Source: Alteromonas genovensis
Lineage (GTDB): Bacteria; Pseudomonadota; Gammaproteobacteria; Enterobacterales; Alteromonadaceae
DNA: 64,000 nt
Assembly: GCF_010500895.1 (NCBI RefSeq)
Contig: NZ_JAAAWO010000006.1
Coordinates: 205,991-269,990 of the forward strand
Direction: 5' to 3'
The position numbers were made by a program, and so were the translations under genes. The notes under the pieces were generated by a model. It did not search any database and was not told the DNA's origin. It was given only the letters and a program-made list of their open reading frames with translations. The stretch's first letter is position 1; every line of letters starts with the position of its first letter. This document shows, piece by piece, positions 18,686 to 28,400 of this stretch.

Positions 18686-20397
18686 TGCAACCACGGTTAA
18701 AAATGCGATTAGGTGACTTACTTGTCCATGAAAATATCATCACAAGCGAGCAGCTTAACCAAGCCCTGTCAGCACAGCGAAGCACAGGGCGTAAACTGGG
18801 CGACACATTAATCGAGCTCAATTTTATTAGCGAGCCACAGTTATTACGCTTCTTAGCACAGCAGCTAAATGTACCGTTTTTAGATATTTCCCACCGCAAT
18901 ATTACGCCGGAACATGCTCAGCTTTTACCGGAAACCTACGCTCGGCGGTATCGCGCGCTGGTAATTGAAGTAGACGATAAAACCGTACTGCTCGGTATGA
19001 GCGACCCTACTGATCTAGGCGGGCTTGATCAGTTAATGCCCCTATTTGAGCCACGCACTGTTGAGCTGGCTATTGTGCAAGACAATCAGATTGTTGAGGC
19101 ATTCGACTCGGTTTACCGTCGTACACGGGATATCGCTTCATTTGCAGAAAAGCTTCATGAGGAATACGAGGACGATGTTGAATTCGAGCTATCTGCGTTA
19201 GATGACAATACGTCTGACGCTACGGTAGTTAAATTACTGCATTCTATTTTTGAAGATGCAGTACAGGTGCGAGCGTCAGATATCCACATAGAGCCTGATG
19301 AAAATATATTGCGCATTCGTCAGCGCGTAGATGGTGTGCTGCAAGAAAACACCTTAGATCAGGTGAAGATTGCGTCGGCGCTCGTTCTGCGTTTAAAGCT
19401 GATGTCAGGTTTAGATATCTCAGAGAAGCGTATACCTCAGGACGGCCGTTTTAATATTAAGGTAAAAGGTCACACCATAGATGTGAGACTCTCAACCATG
19501 CCGGTGAGCAACGGCGAATCGGTAGTAATGCGGTTATTAGATCAATCCGCAGGGTTGCTTACCCTTGATCAAACCGGAATGCCCGACGCAATGGTACGCA
19601 AATTTCGCGCTGCCATTCATCGCCCACATGGGATGATTTTGGTCACAGGTCCAACGGGGTCCGGTAAAACGACCACATTGTACGGCGCCTTAAGCGAACT
19701 GAACAAACCTGATTTAAAGATTATTACTGTTGAAGACCCCATTGAATACAGGCTGCCTCGAATAAACCAAGTACAAACTAACGCCAAAATAGGGTTGGAT
19801 TTTGCCTCTATTTTACGGACTACGTTACGTCAAGACCCAGACGTTATCATGGTAGGTGAAATGCGTGACCAAGAAACCGTGGAGATAGGCTTGCGGGGCG
19901 CACTAACAGGCCACTTGGTATTAAGTACGCTACACACCAATGATGCAGTAACCAGCGCCATACGTCTTATCGATATGGGAGCGGCACCGTATTTAGTTGC
20001 TACTTCACTACGAGGTATTGTGGCTCAGCGGTTAGTAAGGCGCATATGCGAAAACTGCAAAACTACCAGCGCCCCGAGTGTTCAAGAGCAAACATGGGTT
20101 CGGTTCTTAATGCCCGAACTTGAAAACGCAACCTTTTACAAAGGTAGCGGGTGTAACACCTGTAATCATACCGGCTACAAAGGGCGAATTGGTGTATTTG
20201 AAATGCTGGAAATGAACGAAGATATGATGGAGTCCCTGCGAGAAAGTAACACCCAGGGCTTTGTTGATGCCACAAAAGCGAACAAAGATTTTACACCGCT
20301 TTCTCATATGGCGCTTGATTATGCCGCAGAGGGTAAAACGTCTCTTGATGAAGTGTTTAAAGTGGCGGAGTTCGTGCCAGAGGTCATTAATCACTGA
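18685..20397 (+). CDS. mshE: MSHA pilus extension ATPase MshE
   Basis: A 570-residue GspE/PilB-family ATPase that powers pilus extension. The N-terminal MshEN domain has two 24-residue c-di-GMP motifs of the RLGxx type at residues 8-31 and 37-60, separated by the usual five residues. In both, the conserved glycine is Asn (residues 17 and 46). The motor domain has Walker A GPTGSGKTT, an Asp box (TVEDPIEYR), Walker B (DPDVIMVGEMRD) and a His box (TGHLVLSTLHTNDA). A C-terminal tetracysteine zinc site (CENC...CNTC) is present. The start overlaps the mshN stop (TAATG) and AAGGAGGT lies upstream. Confidence 0.94.
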   Translation: MQPRLKMRLGDLLVHENIITSEQLNQALSAQRSTGRKLGDTLIELNFISEPQLLRFLAQQLNVPFLDISHRNITPEHAQLLPETYARRYRALVIEVDDKTVLLGMSDPTDLGGLDQLMPLFEPRTVELAIVQDNQIVEAFDSVYRRTRDIASFAEKLHEEYEDDVEFELSALDDNTSDATVVKLLHSIFEDAVQVRASDIHIEPDENILRIRQRVDGVLQENTLDQVKIASALVLRLKLMSGLDISEKRIPQDGRFNIKVKGHTIDVRLSTMPVSNGESVVMRLLDQSAGLLTLDQTGMPDAMVRKFRAAIHRPHGMILVTGPTGSGKTTTLYGALSELNKPDLKIITVEDPIEYRLPRINQVQTNAKIGLDFASILRTTLRQDPDVIMVGEMRDQETVEIGLRGALTGHLVLSTLHTNDAVTSAIRLIDMGAAPYLVATSLRGIVAQRLVRRICENCKTTSAPSVQEQTWVRFLMPELENATFYKGSGCNTCNHTGYKGRIGVFEMLEMNEDMMESLRESNTQGFVDATKANKDFTPLSHMALDYAAEGKTSLDEVFKVAEFVPEVINH

Positions 20398-21629
20398 TGC
20401 CACAGTTTGAATATGCTGGTAAATCTGCACAAGGTGAACCTATAAAAGGTTTTATTGAAGCTGCCTCTCAACAAGGTGCAGCGCAGGCATTGCTGTCGAA
20501 AAAAATTGTGCCATTAACGATACAAGAATCGAAAAAACAGTCATCCAGCTCAGGGCTTAATGTTGATGTAAGTGCGTGGTTTGAGTCTAAGGTTGGCATT
20601 GATGAGATGATCATATTCTCTCGTCAAATGTACTCTTTATTAAAAGCGGGTATCCCTATTATTCGAGCCATTAGAGGGTTATCTGAAAACGCATCGCACA
20701 AGCGTTTTCAAGCAGTATTAAAAGATATTGCGGAGCAGCTTGAGCAAGGAAGAAGTCTGTCATCGGCTATGTCTAAATATGAAAATATCTTTTCCAGACT
20801 GTCTATTTCTGTTGTGGTAGTCGGGGAAAATACGGGTAAGTTAGACGATGTGTTTCTGCAGTTGGCCCTTTACTTTGAAAGAGAGCAGGAAACACGCAAG
20901 CGTATAAAATCAGCTCTGCGGTATCCCACCTTTGTGATTATCGCGTTGGTTATCGCCATGTTTATACTTAACCTTTTTGTAGTACCTGTTTTTACCCAAA
21001 TGTTCGCAAGGTTCAATACTGAGCTGCCGTTGATGACGCGAATACTAATTGGTACTTCAGATTTATTTGTTAACTACTGGTGGGTGATGCTGGTGGCCCT
21101 TGTTGGTGGAATAATTGTGGTGAAACAGTACCTTGATTCGACTAATGGACGGTTGAAATGGGACAAATTTAAACTAAAGTTGCCTATTGTTGGTGGCATT
21201 ATTGAGCGATCATTGTTGTCACGTTATAGCAGAAGTTTTTCAATGATTCTGCGTGCAGGTGTACCGCTAACCTCCGGTTTGTCGTTAACTGCGGATGCTG
21301 TTGATAATGCTTATATGCGTACCCGTATTATTGAAATGCGAAAAGGCATCGAGAAAGGCGAGAGTTTACTGCGGGTTTCTAAATCGAGTGAGCTGTTTTC
21401 AAATTTAGTACTGCAGATGGTTGCAGTAGGTGAAGAAACCGGTCGTCTAGAGCCGCTCCTTGATGAAAGCGCAGACTATTACGAGCGTGAGGTAGATTTT
21501 GATTTAAAAAGCCTCACTGCAAAAATTGAACCTATACTTATAGGGTTCGTAGCGGTGATGGTGTTAGTGCTAGCGCTAGGTATCTTTACCCCAATGTGGG
21601 ACATGATGTCAGCGGTAAAAGGCGGCTAA
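20397..21629 (+). CDS. mshG: MSHA inner-membrane platform protein MshG
   Basis: A 410-residue GspF/PilC-family platform protein with two copies of the T2SS-F domain (about residues 75-195 and 278-400) and three or four TM segments. The family pattern FSRQMYSLLKAGIPI appears in the first domain and YSRSFSMILRAGVPL in the second. It couples the ATPase MshE to pilin extraction from the membrane. The start overlaps the mshE stop as TGATG. Confidence 0.93.
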   Translation: MPQFEYAGKSAQGEPIKGFIEAASQQGAAQALLSKKIVPLTIQESKKQSSSSGLNVDVSAWFESKVGIDEMIIFSRQMYSLLKAGIPIIRAIRGLSENASHKRFQAVLKDIAEQLEQGRSLSSAMSKYENIFSRLSISVVVVGENTGKLDDVFLQLALYFEREQETRKRIKSALRYPTFVIIALVIAMFILNLFVVPVFTQMFARFNTELPLMTRILIGTSDLFVNYWWVMLVALVGGIIVVKQYLDSTNGRLKWDKFKLKLPIVGGIIERSLLSRYSRSFSMILRAGVPLTSGLSLTADAVDNAYMRTRIIEMRKGIEKGESLLRVSKSSELFSNLVLQMVAVGEETGRLEPLLDESADYYEREVDFDLKSLTAKIEPILIGFVAVMVLVLALGIFTPMWDMMSAVKGG

Positions 21630-21660
21630 CATGATTAATGCTCATGCGGTCAAACGGTAA

Positions 21661-22149
21661 GTGAAAGTGGCGCGAAGCGGGCTTTTTAACTTCATTACCA
21701 TTGGTATTTTATTAGTGCTGGTGACGATGACGTATGTCAACCACATGATGCCTGTTTTAGAAGAAGCTGAAACGGTAAAAAAAGAAGCGTTATTAGGTAA
21801 TTTTCAGCGCATTGCTATGCAAGCTAGAGCGCAGTGGATAAGAACAAAAAGCTCACCTGTTTCTATTTATGAAACCCAGGTGGGCCCCAGCGGCACGCTG
21901 TCACAAAATAAACACGCTGCAACGAGTATGGCCATGAATATAAATGGTTGGCCAGTGGGTTCAGCGAAAGGCAGCAGTAACCCGTGTGACTATTTACTTT
22001 CGCTAGCCGGGGATGAAGTTGGCAGTGAGATGCACAGTAAAACGCGTAAGCAAAATGGCTTCTTACTGTGTGAGTATTTTATCGATGAGCAACCGTGGTT
22101 TACCTATAGCGCTGAGAGTGGCGCAATGAGAAATCACTATTCATATTAA
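21661..22149 (+). CDS. mshF: MSHA biogenesis protein MshF
   Basis: A 162-residue bitopic protein (TM about residues 9-27, periplasmic remainder) with a pseudopilin-like layout but no prepilin cleavage site. It is identified by its place between mshG and mshB and by its plan. The GTG at 21661 is the first start after an in-frame TAA at 21658. An ATG at 21631, preceded by AAAAGG, runs in the same frame for nine codons up to that TAA. The gene may therefore use GTG, or it may carry a nonsense mutation in codon 10. I cannot decide from the sequence. Confidence 0.75.
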   Translation: MKVARSGLFNFITIGILLVLVTMTYVNHMMPVLEEAETVKKEALLGNFQRIAMQARAQWIRTKSSPVSIYETQVGPSGTLSQNKHAATSMAMNINGWPVGSAKGSSNPCDYLLSLAGDEVGSEMHSKTRKQNGFLLCEYFIDEQPWFTYSAESGAMRNHYSY

Positions 22150-22186
22150 TGTTGGCGGGTTACCGCGAAAAAAAGAGGGCGTGGCA

Positions 22187-22768
22187 GTGAAACAACAAGG
22201 TTTTACACTTATTGAGTTGATCATTGTGGTCATTATTTTGGGGCTACTGGCGGCTACGGCATTACCTCGTTTTATTGATGTTACCGATGAAGCGCGAGAA
22301 GCCAGTGTTGAAGGCGTTGCCGGTGGCTTTGCTGCCGCTGTAGGGCTAGTACGCGCGCAGTGGGAAGTGGAAGGTAGACCAAATGGCAATAACGGCAGTG
22401 CCAACGGAACAGCTATCACTTATGACCAAACCCCAGTGGGCGTTGATGGCACAGTGGGCTACCCAACGGGCAGTGCCGCGGGCAATACGCTGATAACGTC
22501 GGTAGACGTTAACCAGTGTAAAAACGTGTTCGACTTAATACTTCAGTCTGCACCTACCAATACCACATCAACTAATGATGCTGTTATTGCAGATTTTAGG
22601 TATGCAGTGCGTATCGATGGCTCAGGCGCAAATACGATATGTAACTATTATTTGGTGCAGTCTATGGGGCTACCCAATAACTCTGCGCCAGCTGACGGTG
22701 TACCAGATGGTACAACAAACGATGGATTTACTTACAACCCGGCCACTGGTCAGGTAACTGTTTTTTAA
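22187..22768 (+). CDS. mshB: MSHA minor pilin MshB
   Basis: A 193-residue type IV prepilin. The leader MKQQG is followed by FTLIELIIVVIILG, so the prepilin peptidase cuts after Gly5 and Glu5 of the mature pilin is present. The FIDVTDEAREASVEGVAGGF segment and the two distal Cys residues fit MshB. GTG starts at 22181 and 22187 are in frame; AGAGGG spacing favours 22187. It precedes the major pilin gene and is probably a minor pilin. Confidence 0.85.
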   Translation: MKQQGFTLIELIIVVIILGLLAATALPRFIDVTDEAREASVEGVAGGFAAAVGLVRAQWEVEGRPNGNNGSANGTAITYDQTPVGVDGTVGYPTGSAAGNTLITSVDVNQCKNVFDLILQSAPTNTTSTNDAVIADFRYAVRIDGSGANTICNYYLVQSMGLPNNSAPADGVPDGTTNDGFTYNPATGQVTVF

Positions 22769-22790
22769 ATAACGCATAGGACGTTAAATT

Positions 22791-23294
22791 ATGCAAAAAA
22801 TATCAAAGCAACAGGGTTTTACCCTAATCGAACTTATCATAGTGATTGTTTTACTTGGCATCCTTGCGGTTACCGCGGCGCCAAAGTTTTTAAACCTACA
22901 AGATGATGCCAGAGATGCAACATTAGAGGGCATAAGAGGTTCACTTGAAACTGCTGCGTCTGTCGTCAATGGCAAAGCATTGATACAAAATGTATCAGGC
23001 ACAGCAGCTACCCCCGCAACTGTAAACCTAGGTAACAGTGTCACTGTTACTGCTGTAAATGGTTATCCACAGGCGATAGTAGCGAACGTCAATGCGCTTA
23101 TCGATTTTGATGCAGGTGAGTTTGGTGTCGTTGCGTTAGCTTCTGGCACTGACGTACTGGTTTATTCAACGGGCTTCGGGGAATATAGTACTACGGCTCC
23201 AGATGCTGCAACATCGGCATGTTCGGTTGTGTACTCAGATTCAACTGGCTCGGGGGTACGTCCAGTGATCACCGTTAACACGTGCGTTCAGTAA
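22791..23294 (+). CDS. mshA: MSHA major pilin MshA
   Basis: A 167-residue prepilin with leader MQKISKQQG and mature start FTLIELIIVIVLLGILAVTA. The segment AAPKFLNLQDDARDATLEGI is characteristic of MshA. A C-terminal Cys pair (SACSVVY ... NTCVQ) should form the D-loop disulfide. The gene stands 22 bases after mshB. MshA-type pili mediate surface attachment in Vibrio and Shewanella; here the same role on marine particles is inferred. Confidence 0.88.
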   Translation: MQKISKQQGFTLIELIIVIVLLGILAVTAAPKFLNLQDDARDATLEGIRGSLETAASVVNGKALIQNVSGTAATPATVNLGNSVTVTAVNGYPQAIVANVNALIDFDAGEFGVVALASGTDVLVYSTGFGEYSTTAPDAATSACSVVYSDSTGSGVRPVITVNTCVQ

Positions 23295-23295
23295 T

Positions 23296-23754
23296 GTGAA
23301 AAAGTTAGGTTTTACACTTGTAGAACTTATCATAACCATACTGGTTATTGGGGTGCTGGCAGCTACTGTCGCGCCCCGATTTTTAGGCAACGACAGCGAA
23401 GAGGCTACCGCCCTTCGAGATAGAACGTTGCACGTAGTGCGCAACATTCAGCTACGCGCCATGCAAAATGTCAACGATACTAGCTGTGTTAAAATCACCC
23501 CATCTACGATAGCGCCGCCCGCAGGGCATGACTGTAGTAATGCTGTTTCTACTGCATTTGATCGCGACCAAGTTGTTAATGCCCCTTCCGGTTTTTCATT
23601 TCAAACTGCTGATGAAAGTAACGCGGCTTTTACGCAAATTCAATTCGATAATATGGGAAAACCAAGCAATATTGCCTGTAATACCCCGTGTGAAATTCGC
23701 GTAAAGAATGTGGCGGTATGCCTACAGCAAGAGGGCGCGATATATGCGTGTTAA
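23296..23754 (+). CDS. mshC: MSHA minor pilin MshC
   Basis: A 152-residue prepilin starting at GTG one base after the mshA stop. It has a very short leader (MKKLG) before FTLVELIITILVIGVLAA. Four or more Cys in the distal half suggest disulfides. Position and size match mshC. It overlaps mshD by 11 bases. Confidence 0.85.
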   Translation: MKKLGFTLVELIITILVIGVLAATVAPRFLGNDSEEATALRDRTLHVVRNIQLRAMQNVNDTSCVKITPSTIAPPAGHDCSNAVSTAFDRDQVVNAPSGFSFQTADESNAAFTQIQFDNMGKPSNIACNTPCEIRVKNVAVCLQQEGAIYAC

Positions 23755-24250
23755 CTCTTTAGTGGCAAGTCGCGGATTTACCCTTCTTGAGCTGATAATC
23801 GGTATTGTTGTTTTTTCAATTAGTCTTACCGTTGTACTCTCCCTTATTGCGCCGCAAGCAGCACAAACGGCTGAGCCTTTACGGCAAGTCAAAGCAGCAA
23901 AGCTAGGTCAGTCATTGTTAAATGATATTTTAAGTCGCTCCTTTGACGAAAACAGTGACAGAAGCCCGCCTTTTGAAACCTGTAACCAAAAAGGAAACTG
24001 TTCTACTACTCTAGGCCCTGAAGAAGCCAATGAGAGCGACTATGACGATGTAGATGATTACAACGGGTTTACACTTGCTGACGTTGGAGGCATTTATGCA
24101 AGCTACAGTGTGAGTGTAGTGGTTGAATATGACAGCGATTTGAGCGACAGCACGGCAAATGACGGTGAAACGTTTAAGCGCGTGGATGTTGCGGTAACCG
24201 CGCCCGATGGTCAAACCTATGGATTTAGTGCGTATAGGGGCAGCTACTAA
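23744..24250 (+). CDS. mshD: MSHA minor pilin MshD
   Basis: A 168-residue prepilin-like protein: leader MRVNSLVASRG followed by FTLLELIIGIVVFSISL. The globular part contains PLRQVKAAKLGQSLLNDIL, typical of GspI/PilV-like minor pilins. I take the ATG at 23744; the frame is open 12 codons upstream within mshC but without a leader-like sequence. It probably forms part of the tip complex with MshO and MshP. Confidence 0.84.
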   Translation: MRVNSLVASRGFTLLELIIGIVVFSISLTVVLSLIAPQAAQTAEPLRQVKAAKLGQSLLNDILSRSFDENSDRSPPFETCNQKGNCSTTLGPEEANESDYDDVDDYNGFTLADVGGIYASYSVSVVVEYDSDLSDSTANDGETFKRVDVAVTAPDGQTYGFSAYRGSY

Positions 24251-24987
24251 TGAGCGGGCCTTCTTCTCAAAAAGGTTTCACCCTCATCGAGCTAATCCTA
24301 GTGATAACTATTTTGGGCGTGATTAGCGCATCTATCGCTCAAGTTATTTCACTAAGTGCGCAAATATATGTTACCGGTGCCGAGCGCACAAGATTAGTCT
24401 CTGAGGCTAGGTTTATCATCCTTCGCCTCGAAAAGGAGCTGCGAAATATAGTGCCTAACTCGGTTTCCTACGACCCAACGCTTGGCTGTTTAACCTATTA
24501 CCCAATAAAGCAAAGTGGCACTTATGTGGATGATGCGTTCGACAACCCCATGCACGTGGTGGTGTTTAACAGCACGCTTGCTGTAAACGACACGCTGGTG
24601 GTATATCCAACTAACCCACAAAGTGTTACCGATAATGGCCGTACGATAGATGCTATCAACAGTTCCGCCGATGCCCCTACAAGCGTAAATCAACACGATA
24701 TAACCCTTAATACACCAGTAAATCAAACGTCACCGGGTAAGCGCTTTTTTGTACCTGAAGCTCAAGTTTCTGTGTGCAAAGCGACCACCACCGCCGGTGA
24801 AGCGTTAGTAAGAACCCAAAGCGGAACCAGTGGCCTTATTGCCACCAATGTGTCCCAATGGAGCGCGAATATTAGTACTGCAGGGTTACAGCAAAATGGC
24901 TTAATAGAGTTACAGTTAACCCTTCAGGCACGCGGCGACGAGCCCCTTTCAATATTGCACGAGATTCACTTTCCCAATGTTCCCTAG
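24250..24987 (+). CDS. mshO: MSHA minor pilin MshO (PilW/GspJ-like)
   Basis: A 245-residue prepilin-like protein: MSGPSSQKG leader then FTLIELILVITILGVISASI. RLVSEARFIILRLEKELRN is the GspJ/PilW-like helix end. The TAATG overlap with mshD shows translational coupling. Expected to be a tip minor pilin. Confidence 0.85.
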   Translation: MSGPSSQKGFTLIELILVITILGVISASIAQVISLSAQIYVTGAERTRLVSEARFIILRLEKELRNIVPNSVSYDPTLGCLTYYPIKQSGTYVDDAFDNPMHVVVFNSTLAVNDTLVVYPTNPQSVTDNGRTIDAINSSADAPTSVNQHDITLNTPVNQTSPGKRFFVPEAQVSVCKATTTAGEALVRTQSGTSGLIATNVSQWSANISTAGLQQNGLIELQLTLQARGDEPLSILHEIHFPNVP

Positions 24988-25435
24988 CCGAAGCGTATTG
25001 GCGCAGCGTCAACCATTACCCCAAAAGCAGCGTGGCTCTACGATTGTAGTGGCGCTTGTTATAAGCATCGTGCTTTTAGGGTTGGGTATTGCACTTTCCA
25101 ATCAGATTTCATCTACCGTTCGCCAGCAGTCCATCGAATATTACGGTGCAAGAGCTTACCTAACGGCGCAAAGTGCGTTGGAGGTAGCTATATTCCGGGT
25201 TGTCAGCGGCGGCAATCCACAGTGCAGTGTGGTCACTACACCAGTGATATTTAGTACCACGAATATGCAAAACTGTTCGGTAAGCCTCTCTTGCGAGGTT
25301 GAGATTAATGTTGATGAGCCAGAGGTGGGCGGCGGTGCAATAAGAGTTTACTCTCTTGGCGCTCTTGCTGCTTGTAGTAGTGGTCAACTCAATACGTCCC
25401 GTGAGCTTTTAGTAGAAATAAGGCAAGAAGAATGA
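24977..25435 (+). CDS. mshP: MSHA biogenesis protein MshP (PilX-like)
   Basis: A 152-residue protein with a basic 20-residue N terminus (QKQRGSTIVVALVISIVLLG) and one TM. The G-S replaces the usual G-F at the prepilin cleavage site, as is common in MshP/PilX proteins. Four Cys lie in the periplasmic part. It overlaps mshO by 11 bases and mshQ by four. Confidence 0.83.
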   Translation: MFPSRSVLAQRQPLPQKQRGSTIVVALVISIVLLGLGIALSNQISSTVRQQSIEYYGARAYLTAQSALEVAIFRVVSGGNPQCSVVTTPVIFSTTNMQNCSVSLSCEVEINVDEPEVGGGAIRVYSLGALAACSSGQLNTSRELLVEIRQEE

Positions 25436-28400
25436 TGTACACCAAATTTCAATTGGCTTTGCGTTTGGCAGCCACGCTGACAGTTTTATTTTGCTTTAAC
25501 GCTTTTTCGGTGCCTCAAATTGAGGGGCGTTTTATTGAACTGCAAAATACCTACAATAAAGCAGAGTGGACAACGATCAGTTTTTCTCAAGTGTACGACG
25601 AGCCGCCAGCAGTATTTATGCTCTCTACAAGCCAAGGGTCAAATCCTGCTATTGTGAAAATTCGCAATGTAACACGAACCGGGTTTGAGGCTTTGCCCCT
25701 TGAGCCGTCAGGTGAAGATGGCCCTCATATCACAATGGGGGCGCACTATCTCGCCATTGCCTATGGCGTTCATGAATTTCCAGACGGCGATATTGTGGAA
25801 GTGGGTAAGATGCAGCTTGGGCCCGACACCATACAAGCCTCACCCAAATCGCCCTGGTACGGGGTAGGGGGGCTGACAGGGTCAGATGAGTCCCGTTATG
25901 CTGAGGTGCAATTAGAGACTGATTTTGGCGAACAACCAGTGTTTTTTCACTCCATCCAAACGCTTAATAACCAAATAGACGTCAATGGAAAAAAACCGCC
26001 CAATGAGCACTTGTTGCCCTACTTAACCATTGCCGCCAAATACGATGCGGTGGGGAGTAATTTAACACCTGCGATACCGCAGCTCGATATGGCGTACTTT
26101 ATCGCGCTGGAGGCGTCTGAAACTGAATTCGGGCCTGTATCTAGGGATGAAACCGTTGCCTACCTGGCAACCACAGAAGGTTTTGGACGCAGCTTTTTTG
26201 ATGATAGTGGCAAAGAAGTGGAGTGGGAAGCTGACTTTGCTGAAACGCGAATAAAAGGTTGGAGCGATGGCTGCTTTCGCAACAACTTTAAAAATAACTA
26301 TTCGCAAACGCCATTAGTAGCAGCAAGTAAAATAAGTAGAAATGGCAACGAAGGCGGCTGGTTGAGAAGTTGCGCAGTGAATAACAACCTTTTAGGCCTA
26401 AGAGTCGATGAAGACAGAAGCGAAGATAATGAGCGTAGGCACCCTGAAGAGGATGCCAGCATTCTGGCGATGACCTCAGAATTTGTGTTTAGTGGAAATC
26501 TTCCAAGCTGTGATGTTGCATTCCCCGGTGCGCTAGCTACCTTTGGCGGTAGCGATATCTTTCTGTCTTCTCGTTCTCGAATTATCGATGAAAACGATGG
26601 GGCGCTAACCACATTTGATTTACGAACTGATGCTAACGGGCAGGGTAATAATTTACCGGATTGCGGCGTGAATGGTCGAAATTGCTTTGCTACCAACACC
26701 GATGCGTTAACCGATTCACAAGCCAGAGCTATTCCAACCCTTGATATTCAGGACACTGGACCCGAGATAGGCACTACGCTAGCCGGCGATTACTTTTTCA
26801 AACGCCAAACGGTGGTCATTGGGCCAGGAGATTATAATGTTGTTGCACCTACGAGAATTTATATTGCCGATGCTGGTGGCGAGCTTCCCACGCTTCTCAC
26901 CATCGCCTCGGCTTCGATTAATGTAGAAGATGGCGCATATTTGGCGATTTATGTTGACGGTGACGTCGTCATTGATGGCGCAAACCCCAATGCGCTAATT
27001 CTGGCTAAAGGGCAAATTAGGTTTACCAATGTGCTAAGCGGTAACCTTGTAGGCCGATTTACCGCAGGTGCTGGGATTACTACTGATGACACATTGCTTC
27101 TCACTGCGAATAATGTGCCTACTGCTATCCCCGGTATATGCGGACGAGAAGTGATAGAGGTGCTTAACCATTACCGTTTTGAAATGGCCGATAACAAGGG
27201 AAGCAGTTGTGCAGCAAAAAGCGTGACGCTTAAAGCATGTGCTGACGTCGACTGCAATCTTCTTTATTCCCAACCCTCTACAGTCGGCTTATTGCCAGCG
27301 TCGGGTAACAACTATACTTGGTCTCCCACCGATAACGTTTCATTTACTGGGCAAACAAGCCTTAATATCGAAAGCTTAAAAGGTAACGATCCGGTTTTAG
27401 CGACCTCTGGCGAAACACCATCCTCACAGCTGCGCTGTTTTATTGGCGGTAAAGAGGTGACACTGGGGAGCTGTAAAATAGATTTTAAAAAAGATGGTAT
27501 GGTCTTTAAAAATATCACCGATGGTAACGATGTTATTGTTTCTCAAATTTCCGGTAAGCCATCAGATGTTGGGTTTAATAAAAAGACGTATGCTGTTGAA
27601 GCCTGTGAAGCTTCCGATTTACTGCGAGACAATGAAATTGAAGTAGACATGAACTATAACTGCTCAAGCAGCGGCAACTGTTCAAATCAAATGCTTGTTA
27701 GTAACAATAACAAAGACTATACACTCGGTCTCTCACCAACTGCCGTGCCGCTTTTATTTAATAGCGACTCACAAGCCATCATCACCGTGCAATACCCCGA
27801 TGCTGGTGAGGTATCCCTGTCAGCAAGTATAGCCGGGCGCTCAGGTGTGGCGGGCTCGTCAAATCTATTTACGGTAAGGCCATTCGGCTTCGCTACTCGT
27901 ATTTTAAATAATGCTAAAACAGGCCCAAATGCGAATGCATATGCGTTTTCTGCTAACGACTCTTTGCTCGCGTTAACCGGTGAAGAATTTGTGTTGGAGC
28001 TTCGAGCCACCCAATGGGTAGAGGGTGAAGATACCAATGAAGATGGCATACCTGACGATTTTAGTGTTCTCGATAACAATATATCGGCTGAGCATTTTTC
28101 TGGCACTGTATCTTTAACACCAACCGCAATTCTGCCCGCAGCCGGCGTTACTGGCAATTTAGCGTTATCAGCATCAAGTACAGGGGGGACTGCTCAAGTA
28201 GTATTTAACGATGAGCCTGTTACAACCGTAGGGCTTAACTACGATGAAGTTGGCACTATTGGGATTAATGCAAGGGCGCCGTACTTAACCAGTACTCTAG
28301 TTCAGGGGCAAATAGAGAATGTTGGTCGTTTCGCTCCAGCAAACTTCGCACTGACGGGGAATGTGGATGCTGCCTGTGAAGTTGGCCAGAGTTTCACCTA

